From assembly GCA_002279935.1 (NCBI GenBank), contig NCCZ01000022.1:1-64000 (forward strand): a DNA stretch of 64,000 bases, written 5' to 3'. Shown piece after piece: positions 34,493 to 42,811 of the stretch (positions are counted from its first letter, which is position 1; every line of letters starts with the position of its first letter). This stretch comes from Hyphomicrobium sp. 12-62-95. GTDB taxonomy: Bacteria; Pseudomonadota; Alphaproteobacteria; Rhizobiales; Hyphomicrobiaceae. The notes beneath the pieces were generated by a model. The model searched no databases. It was not told the DNA's origin and saw nothing but the letters and a program-made list of their open reading frames with translations. The position numbers and the translations under genes are program-made.

Positions 34493-34700
34493 GACTAATC
34501 GCGAGGCGAACATTCGTCTGAGCGCGATCAATCAGATGGATGAGCGCCCAAGACTCTCTGGCGCGCGCCTCCGGCGGGGGAACGAAAGCGTACGGTCGCC
34601 GTTCCCCTACGTAGTTCCGACACAGAGCTTGGATCAGGCGTCGCAGTTTCGCTCAATCGGAGCGGCGCTGTGCGACGCCGCATTTTATCAGGAGACTGAG

Positions 34701-35300
34701 ATGCACAAACTGGCATTCACGGGTTTGGCGGCAGGCATCATGATGCTCGCTCCCATGGCGGCGCATACCGCGCCGGCGAACAGCGCCGACGGCACAATCG
34801 TTATCGCGCAGCGTGAGGGGGGCGGGGGCGGAATGCGCGGCGGCGGCGGAGGTGCGGGACCCGGTGGTGGTGCCGGGGCCATGAAGGGTGGCGGCGGTGG
34901 TCCGGCGATGCGCGGGCCAGGTGGTGGTCAACGGTCCTTTGACGGTGGCGGACGCCGTGGTGGCGAGGGTGCAGGCCGGGCGTTTCGCGGCGGCAATGAT
35001 GGCGTTGGCCGCGTCGAGCGTGGTGATCGCCGTGGACGCAACATCGACCGTGGACCGCGTCAGGCGGAGCCAGGCGTGAAGCGCGGCAATCGCGGGCCGG
35101 GTTATGGTTATCGCGGCGGTCAGAAGCACAGCCGGGATTTCGTGCGCCGGCGCGGGCACCGCTATGTCTGGGGACCGGGTCTCGGTTTCTACTTCTATGA
35201 CGGTTACTACTACGGCGATTGCGATTGGCTGGAGCGCCGCGCGCTTGCGACTGGGAGCGCTTATTGGTGGGACCGCTATAACCGCTGCATCGATTGGTAA
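34701..35300 (+). CDS. Secreted Gly/Arg-rich protein of unknown function
   Basis: 199 residues; AGGAG six bases upstream decides the start. A signal peptide (MHKLAFTGLAAGIMMLAPMA) is followed by a low-complexity region of Gly with Met, Pro, Arg and Asp (about 40-135) and a C-terminal segment with YVWGPGLGFYFYDGYYYGD and two Cys near the end (DCDWLE, NRCIDW). The aromatic tail resembles small exported proteins of this order of bacteria often predicted as YXWD-type repeats; I do not know a function. A clear terminator follows. Confidence 0.8.
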   Translation: MHKLAFTGLAAGIMMLAPMAAHTAPANSADGTIVIAQREGGGGGMRGGGGGAGPGGGAGAMKGGGGGPAMRGPGGGQRSFDGGGRRGGEGAGRAFRGGNDGVGRVERGDRRGRNIDRGPRQAEPGVKRGNRGPGYGYRGGQKHSRDFVRRRGHRYVWGPGLGFYFYDGYYYGDCDWLERRALATGSAYWWDRYNRCIDW

Positions 35301-35334
35301 CGGACGTCAAAGTCATCATGACGTTTCGATGCGA

Positions 35335-35366
35335 GAGGCGTGGGCAAATGTTCACGCCTCTTTTTT
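35335..35366 (+). terminator. Terminator between convergent genes
   Basis: A perfect 8-bp stem GAGGCGTG (35335-35342) / CACGCCTC (35353-35360) is followed by six T (35361-35366). It ends the Gly/Arg-rich gene transcript just before the convergent sulfatase gene. Confidence 0.85.
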
Positions 35367-35373
35367 CGTCCTG

Positions 35374-37107
35374 TCAGCGGGCATCGACGAGACCGCTGTC
35401 GATCAAGCGGCGGTGGAACGTCATGATCTTGGCTGTGTCGGCACAGCTGTCATAGCGGCCCCGGCACTGATCGAGAAGCCGCCGGCGCTCGCGATAGGAA
35501 TCTGACAACGGCACGCCTGCGGCTTGGAGCAGGACAGTGCTCAGATAGGGCACATCGAGCACCTCCACTTCTGGAAGCCGTGGCATGTCGAAATTGATGC
35601 CCTCGACGCTGTAGTAGGTGATGAAACCGGGGCTATCCTTCATGATCGCGACGTCTTCGGCGACGCGGACGTCGCCAAAGCCCAGGTAGTGACGCGTGGC
35701 GATGGGTTGATGGTCGCCGTATTGCACCAAAAGGATCGGCTCACCCGGAAAGCGGGTTTTGAGTTCGCGCTTGAACGCGTCCAGGTCCATGCGGGCCATC
35801 GACAGGCGGCGGAGATATTCGTTCATCTCGGGATGGGTGCCGGCACCGCCGCCGGGCACATTCACTTGCGGCTGGTAGGGTTGCAGATAGGGGCCGTGGG
35901 CCGCCATCGTGATGACGTAGGTGAAGAGCGGCTGGTCACTTTTTCGCACGTGCCCGGACAGCAGCTTCAGCGTGTTGCCGAAATAGAAATGGTCGCGCTC
36001 GTTGCCGGTTTTGGCGCCTTGTGCCTTCTTATCGAAGATCTCGGGCATTCCGGCAGCGGTGTAGAATTTGCCGTTCGAGACAAAGTTTTTGTCGAGCGGG
36101 TAGATAACGGTGTTGCGATAGCCGCAGCGGGCGAGCGCCTGGGGCAGCGTGTCATGAACGCGGCCAGCCATCAGGGATTGCACGAACGGGCGCATGCCGC
36201 CGAAGGAGTAGGTGGACACTCCGGCAAGCACGGAGAACTCGGTTAGCCAGGATGCGCCGCCGTAGGTCTCGACCCGCATCTTGCGCAGCGTCCCGTCACC
36301 GGAGCGGAACATTCCATCGACGCGCTTGTCGTATTCCAGGCCAGGAAAGTATTCAGGTGGGACGACCGATTCCTGATGAATGAGAATGATGTGCGGCGGC
36401 TTCTTGGTCGCCCCGCATCCAGCGGGGACCGTGAAGAGCGGACCAGGCGCCGTGGTGGCGGCTTCGATGAGTTGGCCGCGCCAGAGGGTTTCGATGGTCT
36501 CAGGCACCGACGAATAGAACGTCGAGACGACGAGGTCTTCCCAGTACTGCTGTGTATGCCGGCGCTCGCCTTTCATGGTGGCGCTGAGGCCTGTCAGAAC
36601 GGCGAAGGCCAGCATGAGGGGGACTGACACAACCCGGCGTACGCGCGTGGCGTCCATGAGGTAGGCCGCGACGAGCACTAGCGCAAAGCCGAGCAGAGCT
36701 GCGAGGAGAAGCAGCAGTTCGGCGCGGTATGAGGCCCAGAGAAACGAGAGCGTTGAGAACGACGAGAGATAGAAGAAAAGATCGTAGGCATGAACGGACA
36801 TGTTCATGGCCTGATGCTTGGCGGCGGCTGCGTGGACGATGATGGTCACCAAGAGGGTGACAAACACGGTGGCGACCAGAAGGCGGCGGGTTAGGGCAAG
36901 AACGGTGAGGCCGGCAAACAGGGTAGCTGTCCACACATAGGCCAGATGCCAGTCCGAGCCCTCGTAGCGGCGGAAGTAGGTATGCAGTCCGATTGCTGCC
37001 AGGACCGCGAGGATGCCGACAGCCCGCCAGCCGAGTTGCCACGGCCCCGCATTGTCCGCTTCAGAGGCAAGGGCGCGTTGCGTATCAACGACAATGCGGT
37101 CGGTCAT
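35374..37107 (-). CDS. LtaS/OpgB-type membrane sulfatase (phosphoglycerol or phosphoethanolamine transferase-like)
   Basis: 577 residues. Five membrane helices occupy about residues 25-185; a periplasmic alkaline-phosphatase-superfamily domain follows. Metal-site segments are IILIHQESVVPPEYFP (about 240), the Thr-containing GGASWLTEFSVLAGVSTYSF (about 280-300, expected nucleophile Thr) and VQYGDHQPIATRHY near residue 460. Relatives move phosphoglycerol or phosphoethanolamine from lipids to glucans or lipid A. A PhoB-box-like repeat lies upstream, which would fit phosphate-controlled envelope remodelling. The exact donor and acceptor are unknown. Confidence 0.85.
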   Translation of the reverse strand: MTDRIVVDTQRALASEADNAGPWQLGWRAVGILAVLAAIGLHTYFRRYEGSDWHLAYVWTATLFAGLTVLALTRRLLVATVFVTLLVTIIVHAAAAKHQAMNMSVHAYDLFFYLSSFSTLSFLWASYRAELLLLLAALLGFALVLVAAYLMDATRVRRVVSVPLMLAFAVLTGLSATMKGERRHTQQYWEDLVVSTFYSSVPETIETLWRGQLIEAATTAPGPLFTVPAGCGATKKPPHIILIHQESVVPPEYFPGLEYDKRVDGMFRSGDGTLRKMRVETYGGASWLTEFSVLAGVSTYSFGGMRPFVQSLMAGRVHDTLPQALARCGYRNTVIYPLDKNFVSNGKFYTAAGMPEIFDKKAQGAKTGNERDHFYFGNTLKLLSGHVRKSDQPLFTYVITMAAHGPYLQPYQPQVNVPGGGAGTHPEMNEYLRRLSMARMDLDAFKRELKTRFPGEPILLVQYGDHQPIATRHYLGFGDVRVAEDVAIMKDSPGFITYYSVEGINFDMPRLPEVEVLDVPYLSTVLLQAAGVPLSDSYRERRRLLDQCRGRYDSCADTAKIMTFHRRLIDSGLVDAR

Positions 37108-37181
37108 GTTGGCCGTTCCGATCCGGAGCGCGGACAGAGCCGTGCGGGTTCCGACGGCGATCCGTCATGCATTTGTCATAT

Positions 37182-37199
37182 ATGACTGTTTGATGACTG
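37182..37199 (-). promoter_or_regulatory. Possible PhoB box upstream of the sulfatase gene
   Basis: On the minus strand CAGTCATCAAACAGTCAT is a direct repeat of seven bases with an 11-base period, the geometry of a Pho box (CTGTCAT-N4-CTGTCAT) with one mismatch in each half. It lies 75 bases before the sulfatase start. A 12-bp palindrome GTCATATATGAC (37175-37186) overlaps it and offers an alternative reading. Confidence 0.4.
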
Positions 37200-37310
37200 C
37201 GTAGCCCGTTTCGTTCCCGGACGGCCGGATATTTTTTGCCGGCCATGTGGTGGCTGCCTCAATTCGAACTCCGCCGGGAGAGGACGGCTAGCGCGCTTGC
37301 ACAAAACGAG

Positions 37311-37337
37311 CGGGGCGGGACATTTCTGCCCTGCCCC
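37311..37337 (-). terminator. Hairpin downstream of the DUF883-like gene
   Basis: Arms 37311-37322 and 37326-37337 are complementary with two mismatches. T4 follows on the minus strand after a short interval (CTCGTTTTGT) and T5 on the plus side, so it could act in both directions. Confidence 0.5.
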
Positions 37338-37366
37338 GGATTTTTAGGTTTTGAATTGCGTTCGGC

Positions 37367-37642
37367 TTAGTACCAGCGGCTGGAGCTGCGGCGGCCGCTA
37401 TCCATTTTCCAGAGCGCGCCGATCACAATGCCGAGCACGCCGACGGCTGCCAATGACGCGAGGGGCTGCTGGCGTACCGTCCGATCGATGGCCGACATGG
37501 CGTGACGTCCCTGCTCGGCGGCGCTGCGCGCTGCATGCTCGGCCCCGTCGAGGGCCCGGTCGAACTGACGGCTGGCTGCATCCGTGAGGCCAGCTGCACG
37601 GTCGGACATGTCGTTGGAACCGCCATATGAGGGGTTGGACAT
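37367..37642 (-). CDS. ElaB/YqjD/DUF883-like membrane-anchored protein
   Basis: 91 residues from the ATG at 37642 with AAGGAGAACAGGA upstream. A helical, charged N-terminal part (about 12-60, FDRALDGAEHAARSAAEQGR) is followed by a single C-terminal membrane helix LASLAAVGVLGIVIGALW and an Arg/Ser-rich end. This layout is that of the YqjD/ElaB group, tail-anchored proteins that bind ribosomes in stationary phase in E. coli. The family call is by layout and is not certain. Confidence 0.75.
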   Translation of the reverse strand: MSNPSYGGSNDMSDRAAGLTDAASRQFDRALDGAEHAARSAAEQGRHAMSAIDRTVRQQPLASLAAVGVLGIVIGALWKMDSGRRSSSRWY

Positions 37643-37791
37643 TCCTGTTCTCCTTCTTGGAAATTTGAATTTGTAGGACGGTTGACTAACCCGCCGGGGG
37701 CAAACCGGTTCCCAATGTACTGAATTGGGCATTGGGTAGAGCGATGCCGGGCGACGTGCAGCCGCCCAGCCCGGTTAAGAATGCCGAACCA

Positions 37792-38133
37792 TCAGCGCGT
37801 GCTGGTTCCGTCGTTGTCCATGGAGTCCGCTTTGCCGTCGCCGTCACGGTCGATCTGGCTTTCAGGACGGGGTGTGGGTGGAGCCAATCCGTCCCGGGCG
37901 GTGCCCGCGCCGGAACCTGTCCCAGGTCCAGGATTGTACGGACGTCCGGCCGTGCCTGGAGACGGTGTCGGTGGGCGAACGGCGGTCGTTCCTGTCGTGC
38001 TGCCGGTGCCCGGAGCAGCGCCGGTTCCACCACTAGCTGCGCCGCTGCTTCCAGACCCGCTGCCGCCAGCGCCGGCAAAGGCAGCGGATGACACCGTGAT
38101 CATTACAAGGGTCAGAACAGTTTTGAGCTTCAT
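37792..38133 (-). CDS. Secreted Gly/Ser/Thr/Pro-rich protein with a calcium-loop-like C-terminus
   Basis: 113 residues from the ATG at 38133 with GGAGG upstream. A signal peptide (MKLKTVLTLVMITVSSAAFA) precedes a low-complexity Gly/Ser/Thr/Pro region. The C-terminus reads IDRDGDGKADSMDNDGTS, with DxDxDGxxD spacing like dockerin or thrombospondin type 3 calcium loops. I do not know a function; a small extracellular calcium-binding linker is one guess. Confidence 0.75.
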   Translation of the reverse strand: MKLKTVLTLVMITVSSAAFAGAGGSGSGSSGAASGGTGAAPGTGSTTGTTAVRPPTPSPGTAGRPYNPGPGTGSGAGTARDGLAPPTPRPESQIDRDGDGKADSMDNDGTSTR

Positions 38134-38264
38134 CGGCAGGGTTCCTCCTCCGAAGAACCGTCGCTGTGCAGGAATGTTCCGCTCAAACGCCGCGGCCATT
38201 CGGGGAACTCGCACGGTGGGTGGGCGTTTGCTCGAAAAGCGTATTTCCTTGAAGGATGACACAT

Positions 38265-38759
38265 ATGACGGAGCAGACGGATCATCAGCGGGCGCGGGAC
38301 AAACTGTGGACCTTCATGGAGCAATTTCATGCAGCCATGTTCGTCACGCGCGAGCAGAGCGGGGCGCTGGCATCGCGCCCGATGAGTCCCATTGTCAAAT
38401 CTGATGAGGGCTTGATCTACATTCTGACCGAGACGACCTCGGATTCGGCGCGCTCTGTGCGTGCTGAACCGTTGGCGCTGTTGACCTTTGCCGATGGCAA
38501 GCGGTTCATTTCGACGAGCGTTCGCGCGGATGTCTCGGAAGATCGCATCTTGATCGAACGCTTGTGGAATCCCGGCGCGCAGGCCTTCTGGCCGGAGGGG
38601 CCGTCCAATCCGCGTCTGTGCGCGTTGGTTTTGCATCCGCAGACCGGGGAATACTGGGAAGGTGACAACACCATTTCGACGGTTATTCAGATCGTCGTTG
38701 GCGCGGTCACGGGCCGCCAGCCCAATCCGGGCGAGCACGGGCAGGCGCAGTTGTCATGA
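38265..38759 (+). CDS. Pyridoxamine 5'-phosphate oxidase-family protein (general stress protein 26-like)
   Basis: 164 residues from the ATG at 38265; an ATG at 38256 touches the AAGG ribosome site and is less likely. The split-barrel flavin fold is visible in KLWTFMEQFHAAMFVTREQ, RPMSPIVKSDEGLIYILTE, ALLTFADGKRFISTSV and the C-terminal YWEGDN. Relatives bind FMN or F420 and appear in general stress regulons. Its stop overlaps the next start (ATGA). Confidence 0.88.
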   Translation: MTEQTDHQRARDKLWTFMEQFHAAMFVTREQSGALASRPMSPIVKSDEGLIYILTETTSDSARSVRAEPLALLTFADGKRFISTSVRADVSEDRILIERLWNPGAQAFWPEGPSNPRLCALVLHPQTGEYWEGDNTISTVIQIVVGAVTGRQPNPGEHGQAQLS

Positions 38760-40114
38760 GGATGGATCAACCGATGGCGCGCACGTCGATCATTCCGATC
38801 GCGGGCTTAGTTATGGCTGTTGTTTTGTCTGGATGTGGAGATGAGACGGCGCTGCCCAAGGGCGCGGATAGCGGTCCCAATCCGTCCTTGCCTAAACCCG
38901 TGACGTCGGCGGTTCCGACGGTCAATGTGGCCCCGGCAAAGGGTTGGGCAGCCGGAGAGCTGCCGACCGCTGCGGCCGGATTAACGGTTGGCGCGTTCGC
39001 GCGCGACCTCAATCATCCGCGCTCGATCCTCGTTTTACCGAATGGCGACGTGCTTGTGGCGGAGAGCAATGCGCCGCCGAAGGAGCAGGGCACGGGGATC
39101 CGCGGCTTCATCATGAAGCTCGTCATGGATCGCGCGGGGGCGGGCGTGCCCAGTCCGAACCGTGTCATTCTTTTGCGCGATGCGGATGGCGATGGGACGG
39201 CGGAGACGCGTTCCACATATATCGAGGGCCTCACCTCGCCGTTTGGGCTCGCGTTGATCGGCGACCGGCTCTATGTGGCGAATGCGGATAGCATCGTTGC
39301 GTTTCCCTATATTGTCGGTGCCGACAAGATCACCGCAGCGGCTGAAAAGATTGTCGATCTGCCGGGTGGTCCGCTCAACCATCATTGGACCAAGAGCCTG
39401 ATCGCCAGTCCGGACGTGCGTTTCCTCTACGTGGGTGTTGGATCGAACAGCAACGTCGGCGAAAATGGGATGGAGATGGAAAAGGATCGCGCTGCGATTC
39501 TGGAAGTCGACATCGCGGCCAAGAGCACACGTCCATTCGCGACGGGCCTTCGCAATCCGGTTGGAATGGCTTGGGAGCCTGGCAAAAAGACGCTTTGGAC
39601 CGTCGTCAACGAGCGCGACGAACTGGGGAGCGATCTGGTTCCGGACTATCTGACGAAGGTCGTCGATGGTGGCTTCTATGGATGGCCGTACAGCTACTTC
39701 GGCACGACTGTTGATGAGCGCGTGACGCCGCAGCGGCCGGATCTTGTGGCTAAGGCTATTGTGCCGGACTATGCGCTGGGAGCGCACACAGCGTCGCTGG
39801 GTCTGGCATTTTCGCATGGCCAAGGCTGGCCCAGCGACTGGGCTCAGGGCGCGTTTATTGCGCAGCACGGATCTTGGAATCGCAAGCCTCTCTCGGGCTA
39901 CAAGGTCGTGTTCGTACCGTTTGAAAACGGGCGGCCGAACGGTGCGATGCGCGATGTGCTCACGGGATTTCTTTCCAATGATGGAGACGCGCTGGGGCGC
40001 CCGGTCAGTGTCGCATTCACTCAGAGAGGGACGCTGCTGATCACTGACGATGTCGGCAATGCTATTTGGTCGGTGAGGCCGCAGGCGGCGCAGTCAGAAG
40101 TTACGGCGCAATAG
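38756..40114 (+). CDS. PQQ-dependent sugar (L-sorbosone) dehydrogenase-like lipoprotein
   Basis: 452 residues. A lipoprotein signal ends VVLSGCGDE (lipobox Cys near residue 26). The rest is a six-bladed beta-propeller of the soluble glucose/sorbosone dehydrogenase family, seen in LNHPRSILVLPNGDVLVAES, DADGDGTAETRSTYIEGL, LPGGPLNHHWTKSL, GLRNPVGMAWEP and QHGSWNRKPLSGYKV. Such enzymes oxidise sugars in the periplasm with PQQ and pass electrons to the respiratory chain. It is coupled to the PPOX gene by ATGA. Confidence 0.88.
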   Translation: MRMDQPMARTSIIPIAGLVMAVVLSGCGDETALPKGADSGPNPSLPKPVTSAVPTVNVAPAKGWAAGELPTAAAGLTVGAFARDLNHPRSILVLPNGDVLVAESNAPPKEQGTGIRGFIMKLVMDRAGAGVPSPNRVILLRDADGDGTAETRSTYIEGLTSPFGLALIGDRLYVANADSIVAFPYIVGADKITAAAEKIVDLPGGPLNHHWTKSLIASPDVRFLYVGVGSNSNVGENGMEMEKDRAAILEVDIAAKSTRPFATGLRNPVGMAWEPGKKTLWTVVNERDELGSDLVPDYLTKVVDGGFYGWPYSYFGTTVDERVTPQRPDLVAKAIVPDYALGAHTASLGLAFSHGQGWPSDWAQGAFIAQHGSWNRKPLSGYKVVFVPFENGRPNGAMRDVLTGFLSNDGDALGRPVSVAFTQRGTLLITDDVGNAIWSVRPQAAQSEVTAQ

Positions 40115-40142
40115 AGTTGTGTGAAGCACGGTAGGAAAGCTG

Positions 40143-40175
40143 GGGCGACGCAATGATATGCGCCGCCCTTCTATT
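40143..40175 (+). terminator. Possible hairpin after the sugar dehydrogenase gene
   Basis: GGCGACGCA and TGCGCCGCC can pair with one bulge around ATGATA, followed by CTTCTATTTT. It lies about 30 bases after the stop codon. Weak to moderate. Confidence 0.4.
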
Positions 40176-40210
40176 TTCCGCGTCGTTCGTTCACGAAGTT
40201 CTACCGGACA

Positions 40211-40411
40211 TCACGGTGTTGGTGTTTGCGTTTGCGGGGCCGGTGGAGCAGTTTCCGTCTGCGTCTGGTCGGACGCCCAAAATCCGAAATAGAGACCGAT
40301 AAACACAAGCATGATAATCGCCAACGATGTTCCCAGAACGCGGGCATTCATCTGGCTCGTGCTGCCCTGGCGGGTCTTGACGTCTTTTTTCGTCACATCT
40401 GGTTCATGCAT
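40211..40411 (-). CDS. Small single-helix membrane protein
   Basis: 66 residues from the ATG at 40411 with GGGAGAACGAAC upstream. A charged, Lys/Thr-rich cytosolic start (MHEPDVTKKDVKTRQGS), one membrane helix (VLGTSLAIIMLVFIGLYFGF) and a Thr/Pro/Gln-rich periplasmic tail are visible. No family recognised. It is divergent from otsA and shares its upstream region. Confidence 0.7.
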   Translation of the reverse strand: MHEPDVTKKDVKTRQGSTSQMNARVLGTSLAIIMLVFIGLYFGFWASDQTQTETAPPAPQTQTPTP

Positions 40412-40595
40412 GTTCGTTCTCCCTACACGACCTCTCGTCATAGCCATCCAACGCGCGGCATCGCATAGGGTTGCCACGCGTACTGAATGGCAGGCGACGT
40501 GACGCACCGCCGGCGAGCACTGCCGATGTTCAGCGCCGGAACGCGCGCGTTCCGGCTGCGTTTCTCCAGGTGAAGCGGAACAAGGAGGACGTCTG

Positions 40596-41960
40596 TTGGG
40601 CCGGCTGATCTGTGTATCAAACCGGGTGATGACGCCGCAGCAAACGAACACCAGTGGTGGGCTAGCGGTTGCGCTGTCGTCGGCATTGAAGCAGTGCGGC
40701 GGTGTTTGGATGGGGTGGTCTGGGCGCATCAGTGACGAAACGCAATTGAGCGTCGAGGACGGGGCGTTCACGTCCGTCACGCTGGATATGACTCAAGCCG
40801 AATACGACGGTGGGTACCTCGGCTATTCCAATTCGGTGCTATGGCCTGTGTTTCATAACCGGCTCGATTTGGCGCGATTTGACCCAACTTTCTTTGAGGC
40901 TTACGTCTCATTCAGTGCGCGGCTGGCCGACGCTATCGCGCAACGGGTGCAGCCCAACGATACCATCTGGGTTCACGACTATCACTTTGTTCTGCTCGGG
41001 CAGCAGCTACGCGCGCGCGGAGTTGCCAATCCGATCGGGTTTTTTCTGCATATTCCAATGCCCCCGCCGGAAGCATTTCTAGCGCTTCCGGAGTACCGAA
41101 CATTGGGCGCGGCACTTGCGGCCTTTGATCTCGTTGGACTGCAGACGACGTCAGATGTGAGCAATGCGATCGGGTGTCTGCGCCGATCCAACGGCGCACA
41201 ATTGTTGCCGAGCGGCCGGGTAAGCATCGATGGGGCGCGGTTTGCGTTGACGCGGGCGCCGGTCACCATCGATGCCACAGATTTCGCGCCGGCCGGACCG
41301 TTGGTGCGTTCTGCCACTGTGCGGCGTGTACTGGGCGTGGACCGGCTGGACTACACGAAGGGATTGCCGCAGAAATTTCGGGGGTTCGCGCGTTTGCTGG
41401 AGCGCTATCCGCACTTTCGCAAGACGACTGTATTGGCTCAGATCGCGGCACCGACCCGGGACAGCGTGGAAGTTTACGCCGATATCCGGCAGGAGCTTGA
41501 GGGCATTTCTGGCGCGGTGAACGGCGCTTATGGCGATGTGGAGTGGGTTCCGATCCATTACGTGCACCGGGCTGTGCCACGAAGGAAGCTTGGCGCGCTT
41601 TACCGGTCGGCGGCGGTGGGCCTGATCACACCGTTGCGGGACGGCATGAATTTGACGGCTAAGGAATATGTAGCGTCGCAAGATGCGAGCGATCCGGGTG
41701 TTTTGGTTCTCTCATCGTTTGCTGGGGCGGCCGAAGACATGGAGGCGGCGTTGCTCGTCAATCCCTATTGCGTTGACAGCATTGCGGAGGCTTTGGCGGT
41801 TGCGTTGACAATGCCGCTCGCCGACCGCGTTGCGCGGCATCGGGCGCTGATGGCCGTGGTCGGTGCGCGCGATAGCCAGATGTGGGCCTGTGATTTTGTC
41901 CGGCAGTTGGGGCGGGCGGCGCGGATCAACCGCGGCGCTCCCGCCGTTTCGGTGGCGTGA
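40596..41960 (+). CDS. otsA: Trehalose-6-phosphate synthase
   Basis: 454 residues with a TTG start, fixed by a perfect AAGGAGG (40582-40588) seven bases upstream. Glycosyltransferase family 20, joining UDP-glucose and glucose-6-phosphate. Visible are RLICVSNRV at the start, WVHDYHFVLLGQQLRARG (about 130-147), GVDRLDYTKGLPQKF (about 247-261), and PLRDGMNLTAKEYVASQ (about 348-364). It lies four bases before otsB, so the pair makes trehalose, an osmotic and desiccation protectant. Confidence 0.96.
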   Translation: MGRLICVSNRVMTPQQTNTSGGLAVALSSALKQCGGVWMGWSGRISDETQLSVEDGAFTSVTLDMTQAEYDGGYLGYSNSVLWPVFHNRLDLARFDPTFFEAYVSFSARLADAIAQRVQPNDTIWVHDYHFVLLGQQLRARGVANPIGFFLHIPMPPPEAFLALPEYRTLGAALAAFDLVGLQTTSDVSNAIGCLRRSNGAQLLPSGRVSIDGARFALTRAPVTIDATDFAPAGPLVRSATVRRVLGVDRLDYTKGLPQKFRGFARLLERYPHFRKTTVLAQIAAPTRDSVEVYADIRQELEGISGAVNGAYGDVEWVPIHYVHRAVPRRKLGALYRSAAVGLITPLRDGMNLTAKEYVASQDASDPGVLVLSSFAGAAEDMEAALLVNPYCVDSIAEALAVALTMPLADRVARHRALMAVVGARDSQMWACDFVRQLGRAARINRGAPAVSVA

Positions 41961-41964
41961 CACG

Positions 41965-42714
41965 ATGGAACATCGGGTGGAACCTCTTGGGCGATTGGGC
42001 AGACTTTTGCTGCTCGATCTCGACGGGACGATTGCGGATATCGAAGCGGACCCCAGCGATGCAGCGATCGACGCTTCCACACTCGCAGCGCTGGCCGACT
42101 TGGCCGCTCCGGACCCGTTCGGTCTGGTCATAGTGACGGGGCGAGCGCTCGCGGATGCCGACCGGATGCTCGGCGGCTTGAAGCTGCCGGTCTTAGCCAG
42201 TCACGGAGTGGAAGCGCGGGTGCGCGGATTTTCTCTGCCCGAGTCCGGTGCATCCATCGTCGCCGTGCGAGGTCGCATCGAGGAAATCGCTGCGCGGTGT
42301 CCCGGGGTGTTGGTTGAATGGAAGCCCTACAGTGCCGCCTTGCACTTTCGGGCGGTGCCGGAGATGGGGCCTCGCGTTTGGGAGACGCTCTGCGCATTCG
42401 TTGGCGATCATCCAGCTTTTCGCATCCAAGGCGGACGGTTGGTGGTTGAAGTTCTGCCGGCTGGCATGTCGAAGGCGCGCGCGGTCGACCATCTCCTGCA
42501 CATGCAGGGATACCGTCAGAGGCGGCCTATCTATGTCGGCGACGACCCTGCGGATGAGGCGGCCATGGCGGTCGTAGAGGCTCTGGGCGGTACCGCGTCG
42601 CGGGTGGCCGGCGAGCATTTCAGTTCAGATGTTGCTGATTTTGACGGGCCGGCGGACGTGCGGACGTGGCTGGCGGCTCTTGTGGCGGACGCCAGGTTGC
42701 ACGCGGTGCGATGA
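41965..42714 (+). CDS. otsB: Trehalose-6-phosphate phosphatase
   Basis: 249 residues from the ATG at 41965. HAD-type phosphatase with LLLLDLDGTIADIE (motif I, about 14-27), VIVTGRALAD (motif II), VLPAGMSKARAVDHLL (motif III) and VGDDPADEAAM (motif IV). It removes the phosphate from the OtsA product. It follows otsA in one operon, and a perfect terminator hairpin comes after its stop. Confidence 0.95.
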   Translation: MEHRVEPLGRLGRLLLLDLDGTIADIEADPSDAAIDASTLAALADLAAPDPFGLVIVTGRALADADRMLGGLKLPVLASHGVEARVRGFSLPESGASIVAVRGRIEEIAARCPGVLVEWKPYSAALHFRAVPEMGPRVWETLCAFVGDHPAFRIQGGRLVVEVLPAGMSKARAVDHLLHMQGYRQRRPIYVGDDPADEAAMAVVEALGGTASRVAGEHFSSDVADFDGPADVRTWLAALVADARLHAVR

Positions 42715-42762
42715 CCGCAGCGATCGTTCGTGGATTGCTCGCGCTCAGGCGGCCAAAACGAC

Positions 42763-42788
42763 AAACGGGAGCCGTGGGGCTCCCGTTT
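42763..42788. terminator. Perfect 11-bp terminator hairpin between convergent genes
   Basis: AAACGGGAGCC (42763-42773) and GGCTCCCGTTT (42778-42788) pair perfectly around a four-base loop. It serves otsB and the convergent small secreted gene. On the minus side the run GTTTGTCGTTTTGG follows. Confidence 0.8.
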
Positions 42789-42811
42789 GGTCAGGTCCTT
42801 GATCTATGCGA

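Larger units (their letters stand above)
34373..34700. other. Leader region upstream of the Gly/Arg-rich gene
   Basis: Besides the repeat copy and the hairpin above, it holds an 8-bp perfect inverted repeat GGGGAACG (34575-34582) / CGTTCCCC (34598-34605) in the likely 5' untranslated leader of the gene starting at 34701. I see no coding frame. Confidence 0.4.

Noticed and set aside
34220..34500. Integrated mobile element next to tRNA-Ser
   Set aside because: The repeats are tempting as attachment sites, but there is no integrase or cargo gene, and the copies do not duplicate the tRNA 3' end.
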